Source of the DNA: Sphingobacteriales bacterium
GTDB lineage: Bacteria > Bacteroidota > Bacteroidia > Chitinophagales > Chitinophagaceae
Direction of reading: 5' to 3'
Length of the DNA: 64,000 bases
Assembly (NCBI GenBank): GCA_016235125.1
Contig: JACRLZ010000002.1
Span: 682,001 to 746,000 of the forward strand
Below are positions 41,375 through 49,876 of this stretch, one piece after another. Made by a program: the position numbers and the translations under genes. The notes beneath the pieces are model-generated. The model worked only from the letters and a program-made list of their open reading frames with translations, did no database searches and had not been told where the DNA came from. Position 1 is the stretch's first letter. Each line of letters opens with the position of its first letter.

Positions 41375-42418
41375 ATGAGGCTCAAAAAATTTTTTCAGAA
41401 ACTTACCAACTGGGAGCTGTGGAATTTCTATGTTCTCTATTTCCCGATCGGACCGGTGTGGTTATGGTACTGTCTCCGTAGCAGGTCATTCTGGTTTTTC
41501 AGCTCTTCCAATCCCAGCATCACTTTCGGCGGTTTTGAAGGTGAGGGAAAAAAAGAAATGTATGACCAGTTGCCATCGCACCTGGTGCCCCGTACTACTT
41601 TTATAATGCATGACTGGCCTTTTGATGAAGTGAAAAAGAAAGTGACCGAGGCTGGATTCACTTTTCCGTTTATTGTGAAGCCGGATGTGGGGATGAAGGG
41701 GATACTTTTCCGCAAAATTGAAAGTGAGGAGCAGTTAAGGAAATATCATGCAAAGATTCCGGTGGAATACATTGTTCAGGATCTGGTGGATCTGCCGGTG
41801 GAAGTAAGTGTGTTTTATTACCGCCACCCGGCACAGCAAAGCGGGACAGTCAGCGGATTTATTCATAAAGAATTGCTGCATGTGAAAGGCGACGGCTTTT
41901 CCACTTTAAAGGAACTGATACTGAAACATCCAAGGGCCCGATACCGGATGGAAGAGATGGAGCATCGTCACGGACACCGGTTCGGCAGGGTAATACATGA
42001 GGGAGAGGTATTTTACTTATCGTATGCCGGGAATCATAACCGTGGTGCGCATTTTACTAATCTCCACAGGGAAATTGATGATGACCTGCTAAAGGTGTTT
42101 GATTACCTCAGTCATTATACAGATAAGTTTTATTACGGACGGTATGATATTAAAACAACTTCGATAGAAGATCTGAAGAAAGGGAAAAATTTCCTGATAC
42201 TGGAATTTAATGGCTGTGGCTCAGAGCCCAATCATATTTATGATTGCGGAATGAGCATCCGGAAGGCATATGCTGTAATACTTCATCACTGGAAAGTCTT
42301 GTATCAGATCAGCCGGTATAATCACAGGAACGGAATCCCTTACTGGCCTTTTATAAAAGGCTGGAAGTATTTAAGAGAAGCAAAAAGGCATTTCAGGTTG
42401 CTGGAAAAGTACGATTAA
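41375..42418 (+). CDS. ATP-grasp fold protein, copy 1
   Basis: A 347-residue protein. An N-terminal membrane-associating segment (LWNFYVLYFPIGPVWLWYCLR, about residues 16-36) precedes an ATP-grasp-like fold: FPFIVKPDVGMKGILF supplies the ATP-binding Lys, YIVQDLVDLPVEVSVFYY the hinge, KGDGFSTLKELI a mid motif and LILEFNGCGSEPNHIYDC the metal-binding Glu/Asn. ATP-grasp enzymes join a carboxylate to an amine or thiol; substrates are unknown. A paralog lies at 43922. Start ATG 41375 (a TTG precedes it). Confidence 0.75.
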   Translation: MRLKKFFQKLTNWELWNFYVLYFPIGPVWLWYCLRSRSFWFFSSSNPSITFGGFEGEGKKEMYDQLPSHLVPRTTFIMHDWPFDEVKKKVTEAGFTFPFIVKPDVGMKGILFRKIESEEQLRKYHAKIPVEYIVQDLVDLPVEVSVFYYRHPAQQSGTVSGFIHKELLHVKGDGFSTLKELILKHPRARYRMEEMEHRHGHRFGRVIHEGEVFYLSYAGNHNRGAHFTNLHREIDDDLLKVFDYLSHYTDKFYYGRYDIKTTSIEDLKKGKNFLILEFNGCGSEPNHIYDCGMSIRKAYAVILHHWKVLYQISRYNHRNGIPYWPFIKGWKYLREAKRHFRLLEKYD

Positions 42419-42465
42419 CCCTTTTTACAATTTTCTTAACTTAGGAAATTCCACACTTTTGCAAA

Positions 42466-43167
42466 ATGGATACAGACAATAAATTCCTGTTACTTCGAAA
42501 TTATGACCTGTGGTGTCATCTCAGTGATGAAGAATACGAAAACCTGAATGTCTCTCATCATTTCATAGAAGCGAAAAAGGGAGATTATATTTATTTTGAT
42601 TCATACCACCTCAACAAACTCTATTTTGTTAAAGATGGCTATATCAAGATCGGCTACATTGATGAAGAAGGAAATGAAATAATAAAAGAAATCATACGGG
42701 AAGGTGAGATATTTGGTCAGTTTGCGTTGGAGAAAAACAACCTGAATGGTGAGTTTGCCCGGGCTTATAAAGGTAATGTCAGTCTCTGTGCTTTTTCTAT
42801 TGAAGATTTTGAAAAACTGTTGAAGAAAAGACCCGATCTTGCCATCAAATACAGCAAGCAGGTTGGCGAAAAACTCAGAAGAGCCGAATTCAGACTGTTA
42901 ACAATGCTGAACAAAGATGTAAGGTCCCGTCTGTTGGCCTTTTTCTATCACCTGGCCATGGTAGATGGTTACAGGGGCGAAGGGGTTTCATACACGATGA
43001 ACAATTTCCTGACACACGAAGATATTGCCAAACTAATCGGCAGCACCCGTCAGACGGTGACTACTTTTATCAATGAGCTTGATGACGAAGGATTGCTGAA
43101 GTTGACCCGCAAAAAAATCATACTCCACGATGCCAAAAAAATTAAAACGCTTGTTATGGCCGAATGA
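42466..43167 (+). CDS. Crp/Fnr family transcriptional regulator
   Basis: A 233-residue protein with an N-terminal cyclic-nucleotide-binding-like barrel (KKGDYIYFDSYHLNKLYFVKDG, GEIFGQFALE) and a C-terminal winged helix (FLTHEDIAKLIGSTRQTVTTFINEL). It lacks the cysteines of oxygen-sensing Fnr. It lies between the two ATP-grasp/exporter modules, 35 nt before the first exporter gene, and is the obvious candidate regulator (inference). The effector is unknown. Confidence 0.9.
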   Translation: MDTDNKFLLLRNYDLWCHLSDEEYENLNVSHHFIEAKKGDYIYFDSYHLNKLYFVKDGYIKIGYIDEEGNEIIKEIIREGEIFGQFALEKNNLNGEFARAYKGNVSLCAFSIEDFEKLLKKRPDLAIKYSKQVGEKLRRAEFRLLTMLNKDVRSRLLAFFYHLAMVDGYRGEGVSYTMNNFLTHEDIAKLIGSTRQTVTTFINELDDEGLLKLTRKKIILHDAKKIKTLVMAE

Positions 43168-43202
43168 GGGAATGATAACTTTTGCTTTCGTATTTTCGTT
43201 TG

Positions 43203-43925
43203 ATGCCTTCCCTGTTAAAAATTTTTTTTATTGGGTTAATCGTAAGTTTTCTTGGCGAGTTGCCTTTGGGAACTTTCAATGTGGCTGCCATGCAAATTGC
43301 TATTGCAGAAGGGTTTTTTACAGCCATGTTGTTTGCATCCGGCGCAATTGTGGTCGAAATATTATATGTCCGGATATCATTGCTGGCATTTAACTGGGTT
43401 CGAAAGCAGGGAATACTGTTACGGGTACTTAATTATGTAACGCTTCTGATTTTACTGGCATTAGCGGCTTCAAGTTTTTATGCAGCTTTGCAACCCGGAG
43501 AAACAAAAAGTGTAGTGCTGAGTACAAAAATTCCAAAGTTTTTGTTGGGAGCCGCCATGTGCCTGGTAAGCCCGGCGCCCATTCCATTCTGGCTTGGCTG
43601 GAGTACAGTTTTGTTTTCCAAAAAAATATTACTTCCCCGCAATGATCATTTTAACGCATTTACTGTTGGTATTGCTGTGGGCACATTTGCCGGGAGTTGT
43701 GTTTTTATTTTCGGCGGAATCCTGATTGCCGAGAAAATAAAAAATAATCAACATCTGATTCATTGGATCATCGGCGGGATATTTCTGGCAACAGCTCTTT
43801 TTCAGTTGTGGAGGATAATGAAGAAAAAAGATGCGGCTGAAAAGATCATTCATCCTGATCAGAAATTGCTGGAGGTGGAGAAGGAAATGGAAGAGTACAA
43901 AAAACATCGTCACGAAAAGCAATGA
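43203..43925 (+). CDS. LysE family exporter, copy 1
   Basis: A 240-residue membrane protein with six helices. The N-terminal FIGLIVSFLGELPLGTFNVAAMQIAI has the LysE/RhtB pattern, where G-x-x-x-P-G-P is replaced here by GELPLGTFN, and a late CLVSPAPIPFWLGWSTVLF is the second-repeat hallmark. The charged C-terminus (LEVEKEMEEYKKHRHEKQ) is cytosolic. Start is ATG 43203; the TTG at 43182 is less likely. Its stop overlaps the second ATP-grasp start by 4 nt (ATGA), so the two are translationally coupled, which suggests export of an ATP-grasp product. Confidence 0.82.
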   Translation: MPSLLKIFFIGLIVSFLGELPLGTFNVAAMQIAIAEGFFTAMLFASGAIVVEILYVRISLLAFNWVRKQGILLRVLNYVTLLILLALAASSFYAALQPGETKSVVLSTKIPKFLLGAAMCLVSPAPIPFWLGWSTVLFSKKILLPRNDHFNAFTVGIAVGTFAGSCVFIFGGILIAEKIKNNQHLIHWIIGGIFLATALFQLWRIMKKKDAAEKIIHPDQKLLEVEKEMEEYKKHRHEKQ

Positions 43926-44974
43926 GAAAATTTTTCCGCAGATTGTTCAAATGGGAATTATGGCCCTTCAATGTCATTTATGCCCCGCTGGGCATAGTGT
44001 GGATTTACTATTGCATCCGGGCAAGGGCATTCTGGTTTTTTACTCCCACCAATCCCACACTTACATTCGGAGGTTTTGAAGGCGACAGTAAAAGTGAAAT
44101 GTATAAGCAATTGCCAACCTGGTGCTATCCTCAAACTTTTTTTATAAAAGCAGGACAACCTTTTCAGGAAATCAGAAACATGGTTGCAAATAGCGGATTG
44201 GCTTATCCTTTTGTGCTGAAACCCGATGTAGGCATGCAGGGAATATTATTCAGGATCGTTGATAACGAAAATGAGTGGCAAGAATATCATGCTGCAGTGC
44301 CTGTTGATTATATCGTTCAGGCATTCATTAAACTTCCGATGGAATTCAGCGTATTTCATATCCGCTACCCGGGTGAAACAAAAGGTAAAGTGACAGGGTT
44401 TATTTTAAAAGATTATATGCATGTGATTGGCGATGGTAAAAAAACACTGGAGCAACTGGTGCAGGAACATCCCAAGGCCATGCATCGTATGAATGAAATG
44501 AGGAAAAAGCATGGCGCCAACTGGGATTCGGTGCCCGAATATGGTGAAAAATATTATTTAAGTGTGGCAGGTAATCATAACAGGGGTGCAAGGTTCATCA
44601 ACCTGCACAAGGAGATTGATCAGCAGCTTTGCGATGTGTTTGACCGCATCAGTAATGAGTCAGAAAATTTCTTTTACGGCCGCTATGATCTTAAATGCAC
44701 ATCTATCGAGGATTTAAAGCAGGGAAAAAATGTGATGATACTTGAGTTCAACGGCGCTGGCGCAGAACCCAATCATATTTATGATTGTGGCATGAGTTAT
44801 TTCAAAGCCCTGAAAGTGGTTGCCCGTCACTGGCATGATATGTATAATATCGGGAAAATAAATCATAAAAAGGGAGCCAGGTACTTGAGTTACAGAGAGG
44901 GAAATAAATTTTCAAAAAAAAAAAAAAAGAATTTCAAAAAGCTTCAGGAATTAGATACTACTTTGCTGGTTTGA
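43922..44974 (+). CDS. ATP-grasp fold protein, copy 2
   Basis: A 350-residue paralog of the protein at 41375, similar along its whole length: ELWPFNVIYAPLGIVWIYYC, FVLKPDVGMQGILF, YIVQAFIKLPMEFSVFHIR, SVAGNHNRGARFINLHKEID and MILEFNGAGAEPNHIYDCGM. Same predicted membrane-touching N-terminus and ATP-grasp core. Near its end a run of about 15 A (44914-44928) encodes a Lys stretch and could slip. It lies between two LysE-type exporters. Function unknown. Confidence 0.75.
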   Translation: MRKFFRRLFKWELWPFNVIYAPLGIVWIYYCIRARAFWFFTPTNPTLTFGGFEGDSKSEMYKQLPTWCYPQTFFIKAGQPFQEIRNMVANSGLAYPFVLKPDVGMQGILFRIVDNENEWQEYHAAVPVDYIVQAFIKLPMEFSVFHIRYPGETKGKVTGFILKDYMHVIGDGKKTLEQLVQEHPKAMHRMNEMRKKHGANWDSVPEYGEKYYLSVAGNHNRGARFINLHKEIDQQLCDVFDRISNESENFFYGRYDLKCTSIEDLKQGKNVMILEFNGAGAEPNHIYDCGMSYFKALKVVARHWHDMYNIGKINHKKGARYLSYREGNKFSKKKKKNFKKLQELDTTLLV

Positions 44975-45028
44975 TTATAATTTCAGCATTTGTTTCCTGT
45001 TCATATACTTTTTTTCAACTGAGTTTGA

Positions 45029-45667
45029 ATGACAGAGGTTTTTCTTACCGCATTACTGATCAGCTTCCTGGGGCAGTTGCCTTTTGGCAATATGAACCTC
45101 ACAGCAACACAACTTGCGGTGCAGGAAGGATACAAATATGCATGGAGATATGGTATTGGAATTGTAATTGTAGAAGTAATTTATTTGCGTCTCGCATTGA
45201 CGGCGATGGATTGGGTCGTCACTCATAAACTCATATTTACGATCATGGGCTGGCTTACGGTGGCAGTTTTTCTTGCGTTGGGAATACTGAGCCTGAGAAT
45301 GGCAAAGAAACAGTCACCGGAAAAGAAAGGTCTTTTACTGAACAATAGAATGAATCGTTTTTTTCTTGGAGTGAGTGTCTCCGCTATAAACCCGGCGCAA
45401 ATTCCCTTTTGGTTTATCTGGAGTACCAATCTTATCAACAGCGGGATACTGAAAACAAATTTTACACATTACAATTTGTTTACAGGTGGTGCGGCTATTG
45501 GTTCCGTTGCAGGCCTCGCAGTTTATATTTATGGAGGAAAATGGGTGATTGAGAAGATGAAGGCCAGCAATAAACAACTTAATACTTTCATGGGTATTGT
45601 ATTCATTCTGGTCGCTTTGTATCAGTTGTATATTATGCTGTTTAAGCACAGTGTGATCAATAATTAA
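45029..45667 (+). CDS. LysE family exporter, copy 2
   Basis: A 212-residue membrane protein with six helices, paralogous to the exporter at 43203: LLISFLGQLPFGNMNLTATQLAV at the start and SAINPAQIPFWFIWSTNLI in the second half. Transport of amino acids or similar small molecules outward is the family role. It follows the second ATP-grasp gene by 54 nt, and its TAA shares one base with the hydrolase ATG. Confidence 0.82.
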   Translation: MTEVFLTALLISFLGQLPFGNMNLTATQLAVQEGYKYAWRYGIGIVIVEVIYLRLALTAMDWVVTHKLIFTIMGWLTVAVFLALGILSLRMAKKQSPEKKGLLLNNRMNRFFLGVSVSAINPAQIPFWFIWSTNLINSGILKTNFTHYNLFTGGAAIGSVAGLAVYIYGGKWVIEKMKASNKQLNTFMGIVFILVALYQLYIMLFKHSVINN

Positions 45668-46518
45668 TGCAAAAAACTTTGACTACTTTTTTCATCATAA
45701 TTGGCTTATTTATTATTTGGGTTGCACTTGCGCAAACAACCCTGAAGCGGCGGGTCAGCGATCAAAAGGCAAGAGAATTATTTAAAGACAATGGAGTAAA
45801 GCTTTTCACCGGCACTGTTAATGCAAACGGGTTTCAGCTTCATTATGCTAAAGTCGGGTATGAATTGAACCCGACATTAATTTTTGTACACGGTACTCCC
45901 GGTAGCTGGATACGGTATAAAAGATACTTGCTGGATAAAGAACTTCTTTTAAAATTCCGGATGATTTCTGTTGACAGGCCGGGCTTTGGTTACAGCAGCT
46001 TTGGCGATGCAAAAAATCTTGAAAAACAATCTGAAATAATAACTCATCTGATCAAAGCCGTGAATAATGACCGGCCTGTTTATCTGGTCGGGGCTTCATT
46101 TGGCGGGCCTGTTATTGCACGGCTGGCGATAGATAATCCGAATATGTTTTCTGCATTACTACTACTGGCTCCTGCACTTGATCCTGCAGCAGAAATACAT
46201 TATTTCTGGAGACCACTATTCTTTAAAACTCCGTTGAAATTTCTTGTGCCCGGTGTGTGGAAACCCAACAACCAGGAATTATGGTACCTGAAGCAAGATC
46301 TCGCCATTATGGCTCAGCTGCTAACTGATATAGATTGTTCGGTTTATGTTTTACATGGTGATAAAGATAAACTGGTTCCGGTGAGCAATGCATTTTATGC
46401 ACAAAGAATGCTGGTAAAAGCAAAGCCATTATATTTATCCATAATTCCTGGAGGAAGCCATTATGTAGCGGATGAAAACTATACGATGGTTAAAGAAATT
46501 CTCATGAAACTTAACTGA
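45667..46518 (+). CDS. alpha/beta hydrolase
   Basis: A 283-residue protein with an N-terminal hydrophobic anchor or signal (about residues 3-23). FVHGTPGSWIRYKRYL is the oxyanion region, VGASFGGPVIARLAI holds the nucleophile Ser, LHGDKDKLVP the acid and PGGSHYVADE the His. The substrate is unknown. Coupled to the second LysE gene by a TAATG overlap, it may process the compound made or moved by that module (inference). Confidence 0.85.
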   Translation: MQKTLTTFFIIIGLFIIWVALAQTTLKRRVSDQKARELFKDNGVKLFTGTVNANGFQLHYAKVGYELNPTLIFVHGTPGSWIRYKRYLLDKELLLKFRMISVDRPGFGYSSFGDAKNLEKQSEIITHLIKAVNNDRPVYLVGASFGGPVIARLAIDNPNMFSALLLLAPALDPAAEIHYFWRPLFFKTPLKFLVPGVWKPNNQELWYLKQDLAIMAQLLTDIDCSVYVLHGDKDKLVPVSNAFYAQRMLVKAKPLYLSIIPGGSHYVADENYTMVKEILMKLN

Positions 46519-46550
46519 ACAATTTTATTATAAAACAAAAACCAATAATC

Positions 46551-47045
46551 ATGGCGCTGAAAGATGCTTTTATTACTGAACTGGAACATGAATCTGCTTC
46601 TACCAAAAAATTACTCGAAAGGGTTCCTATGGACAAGAAAGACTGGAAGCCTCATGAGAAATCAATGACACTGGGAAAACTGGCTTCGCATGTTGCTGAT
46701 ATCCCTCACTGGGTTTCTGATATTATTAATATCAGCGATTTTGATTTTCAAAAACATTACAAGCCAATGAATTGCGGTTCAAATGAGGAACTGATGGTTT
46801 TGTTTAATGAAAAACTGGAAGGTGCCATCAGCGATCTTGAAAAAACAAGTGATGACGAGTTTCATAAAATGTGGACTGTCAGAGGCGGAGAGACGGTTTA
46901 TTACAATCTTCCTAAAGTAGTTGCTATCAGGGGCTGGGGATTCAGTCACCTTTTTCATCATCGTGGTCAATTATCTGTTTATCTGCGGTTACTCGATGTT
47001 CCAATTCCCGGGATGTATGGTCCCAGTGCAGATGAACCAATGTAG
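46551..47045 (+). CDS. DinB family protein
   Basis: A 164-residue four-helix DinB/YfiT-type protein. The metal-binding histidines appear in GKLASHVADIPHW and FSHLFHHRGQLSVYLRLL. Such proteins are metal-dependent thiol-linked transferases or hydrolases in the few studied cases; the role here is unknown. It is in line with the hydrolase and permease genes on the same strand with 15-33 nt gaps. Confidence 0.87.
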   Translation: MALKDAFITELEHESASTKKLLERVPMDKKDWKPHEKSMTLGKLASHVADIPHWVSDIINISDFDFQKHYKPMNCGSNEELMVLFNEKLEGAISDLEKTSDDEFHKMWTVRGGETVYYNLPKVVAIRGWGFSHLFHHRGQLSVYLRLLDVPIPGMYGPSADEPM

Positions 47046-47059
47046 TTTAATCATCTGTC

Positions 47060-48454
47060 ATGACTGCCCAACAACTAAAACCAACATTAGGACTTAAACT
47101 GGTTATTGTTTTTGCCATTGCCAATATCATTGGTTCCGGTGTTTACAAAAAAGTGGCGCCAATGGCCGATGCGTTGCATTCATCCGGCTGGGTGTTGATA
47201 GCCTGGGTGATTGGGGGCGTCATCAGCTTATTCGGCGCATTGAGTTATGCTGAAGTGGCAGGGTTGCTTGCTGACACCGGCGGTGATTACTCTTACTACA
47301 AAAAAATATACAACCGCTTTTTTGCCTTTCAGTTTGGCTGGTCCACATTTGCAATTATTCAAACGGCTTCCATTTCATCCCTGGCTTATGTATTTGCTGA
47401 GTCATTAAACAATGTGGTGCATTTGCCCGCTATGCTTACTTCCTGGGCCGATGTGAATATTGCCGGAGTATTTTATCCTTTCAAAGATTTTAATATCAAA
47501 CTCATTTCAATTGTACTTATCATTCTGCTGACATGGATAAACACAAAAGGTTTGAAGACAGGAGCCTGGTTGGGTACCGCCATGTTGCTTCTTGTATTTG
47601 CAGGTATATTCATCATCGCCGGATTCGGACTCAGCAGTTCGCATTCCAATTTGAGTTCTGCTTTCAGTTTCGCAACGACAAATAATGAACCGGTTACATT
47701 CAGCGCCATGTTCACCGCCATGCTGGCTGCATTCTGGGCTTACCAGGGATGGGCATCGGTAGGATATATCGGTGGTGAAGTAAAAAACATGAACCGGAAT
47801 ATTCCCCGCGGCATCACTATCGGAATTTTTATTGTGATTGCTGTTTACCTGCTGGTGAATACTGCTTATTTATCTCTGTTGCCGATTCAGACATTGGAAA
47901 ATATTAATCAGACGGGTAGTGGTATTGCGGCAGTGGAAGCCGTGAAAGTGTTTTGGGGAAGAAACGGAGAGTTGTTTATCGCTATTTTGATTCTAATTAC
48001 AACGCTGGGATGCAATCATGCCACCGTCATCACCAGTTGCCGCATTTATTATGCTATGGCAAAAGAAGGTTTGTTCTTTAAAAAAGTTGGGAAACTGAAC
48101 AAACATGATGTGCCGCATAATTCGCTGCTTTATCAATGTGTGTGGGCATGTATACTTGTTTTGTCCGGAACATTTGACCAGCTGACAGATATGATCATTT
48201 TTGCTGTCTTTGTTTTTTACGGGGCTACTGCTTTAGGTGTATTTATACTGAGAAAAAAGATGCCGGATGCCGCAAGGCCGTACAAAGTGTGGGGCTATCC
48301 CATCGTTCCGGCTATTGTAATCTTATTTTCAGCAGGATTATTTATTAATACCATCATTACGCAGCCAAGAGAAGCAGGTATTGGCCTGGCCCTGATGCTG
48401 ACTGGTGTGCCGATGTGGTATTGGTTTAGCAGGCGAAGTGCAGGAACCGACTGA
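47060..48454 (+). CDS. APC superfamily amino-acid permease
   Basis: A 464-residue protein with about 12 helices. The N-terminal LGLKLVIVFAIANIIGSGVYKKV contains the G-S/A-G substrate loop, and FWAYQGWASVGYIGGEVKNMNRNIPRGI is the APC motif in helix 6 and following. The closest general type is the L-type amino-acid transporter group. Cargo unknown. It follows the DinB gene by 14 nt and precedes the potassium-channel gene by 3 nt. Confidence 0.87.
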   Translation: MTAQQLKPTLGLKLVIVFAIANIIGSGVYKKVAPMADALHSSGWVLIAWVIGGVISLFGALSYAEVAGLLADTGGDYSYYKKIYNRFFAFQFGWSTFAIIQTASISSLAYVFAESLNNVVHLPAMLTSWADVNIAGVFYPFKDFNIKLISIVLIILLTWINTKGLKTGAWLGTAMLLLVFAGIFIIAGFGLSSSHSNLSSAFSFATTNNEPVTFSAMFTAMLAAFWAYQGWASVGYIGGEVKNMNRNIPRGITIGIFIVIAVYLLVNTAYLSLLPIQTLENINQTGSGIAAVEAVKVFWGRNGELFIAILILITTLGCNHATVITSCRIYYAMAKEGLFFKKVGKLNKHDVPHNSLLYQCVWACILVLSGTFDQLTDMIIFAVFVFYGATALGVFILRKKMPDAARPYKVWGYPIVPAIVILFSAGLFINTIITQPREAGIGLALMLTGVPMWYWFSRRSAGTD

Positions 48455-48457
48455 TTA

Positions 48458-49540
48458 TTGTTAATAAACCTGCTGCATAAAATCATCCCGGGTTTCCACT
48501 CATTTTTTAACTTTAAGCAAAATTCTTTTTTGAAAATCTTCCTGCAACGGCTGATGCTTCCATTGATCATACTGCACATCATCATTTTGATGGGGGTGGC
48601 AGGGTATATGCTGATTGAGAACTATTCTTTTCTGCAGGCGCTGTATATGACCACCCTTGCCATCACCACAGTTGGATTCAGAGAAGTAAAGACATTGAGC
48701 CCCGACGGACAGTTGTTTACTGTTGTACTTCTTATCATCAGTTGGGCGGCTTTGGCATTTATACTTGCCAGGTTGACACAGTTTGTGATCAGCGGCGAGG
48801 TTAATCAATATTTTAAAAACCGGAAACTTATGCGTGATATTGAAAAACTTAAAGACCATGTCATTGTCTGCGGCTTTGGCCGTAATGGACGCCAGGCTGC
48901 CCGGACACTGCAAATGCACAATGAACCTTTTATTGTCATTGAAAAAAATCCGGAGACACTGGAAGAGTATATGAAAGACCATCCTGAAGTTTTATTCATG
49001 AACGGCGATGGCACCGATGATGAAAATCTGCGCAAAGCTGGTGTTGGAAGGGCTAAGGCATTGATCACCGCATTACCCGCTGATGCTGACAATGTATTTA
49101 TTGTATTATCAGCCCGAACGATGAATCCCGGTATAAGAATTATCAGCCGGGCAAGCGACAGCGCAACAATGCCGAAACTTAAAAAAGCAGGAGCGGATAA
49201 TGTGATACTTCCTGATAAGATTGGCGGCACACATATGGCTACGCTGGTTTCCAAACCGGATGTTATCGAGTTCATTGATTATATATCCGGTGAAGAAGGC
49301 GAAAGCATCAATGTGGAATCAGTTCCCTATGATGAATTGCCGGCCCATGTTAAAGACAAGCCATTGCATGATGTAATGAGCTGGAATAAAACCGGGGTTA
49401 ACTGCATAGGTATTAAAAACGGGGAAGGAAAATTTGTGATCAATCCACCCGAGGATACCATTATCACAAAAGGAATGAAGGTTATTGTACTTGGCACCAG
49501 GCCACAGATAGATAAAATGAGAAAAAACCTGGGGGCTTAA
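48458..49540 (+). CDS. two-helix potassium channel with TrkA N/C domains
   Basis: A 360-residue protein. Two membrane helices (about residues 33-53 and 80-105) flank a pore loop with filter TTVGFREV, followed by an RCK domain (HVIVCGFGRNGRQAARTL, Rossmann fold; FMNGDGTDDENLRKAGV) and a TrkA-C domain. The filter lacks the second Gly of TVGYG (Arg stands there), so ion selectivity is uncertain. Start is TTG 48458, 3 nt after the permease stop; a later start is possible but would shorten the cytosolic N-terminus. Confidence 0.85.
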   Translation: MLINLLHKIIPGFHSFFNFKQNSFLKIFLQRLMLPLIILHIIILMGVAGYMLIENYSFLQALYMTTLAITTVGFREVKTLSPDGQLFTVVLLIISWAALAFILARLTQFVISGEVNQYFKNRKLMRDIEKLKDHVIVCGFGRNGRQAARTLQMHNEPFIVIEKNPETLEEYMKDHPEVLFMNGDGTDDENLRKAGVGRAKALITALPADADNVFIVLSARTMNPGIRIISRASDSATMPKLKKAGADNVILPDKIGGTHMATLVSKPDVIEFIDYISGEEGESINVESVPYDELPAHVKDKPLHDVMSWNKTGVNCIGIKNGEGKFVINPPEDTIITKGMKVIVLGTRPQIDKMRKNLGA

Positions 49541-49866
49541 TCAACGATAAAAAGTTTGCAACCTTCTTTGGTGGAGCTGCAATGTGCTTCACAATTATCG
49601 CCAACAAAATAAGTCATGCCTTTGGTTAGTTTCATTGTACGGCCATCTTGCAATTCCGTATCCATTTCTCCTTCTGTGCAAAGAATAATATGACCTTTAC
49701 TGCACCAGTGATCGGCTTTGTAACCGGGAGAATATTCCACCATTCTTACCCGGATATCATTCATCATTTGTGTTTGCCAGCAGGCAATACCTGTTTCGCC
49801 TTTATGTTCTTCTTTGGGAACAGAAGACCAGTTATTAGTTTGGAAAGGGAAAGATGAAATTTTCAT
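49537..49866 (-). CDS. DHCW-type cupin protein
   Basis: A 109-residue single-domain cupin. VEYSPGYKADHWCSKGHIILCTEGEMDTEL has the DH-C-W-like motif (here DHWC) and the usual metal-site arrangement, with MTYFVGDNCEAHCSS as second motif. Function unknown. I chose ATG 49866; the open frame to 49902 would overlap the SulP gene. It converges with the potassium-channel gene, sharing 4 nt. Confidence 0.8.
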   Translation of the reverse strand: MKISSFPFQTNNWSSVPKEEHKGETGIACWQTQMMNDIRVRMVEYSPGYKADHWCSKGHIILCTEGEMDTELQDGRTMKLTKGMTYFVGDNCEAHCSSTKEGCKLFIVD

Positions 49867-49876
49867 TTTGATTTGA

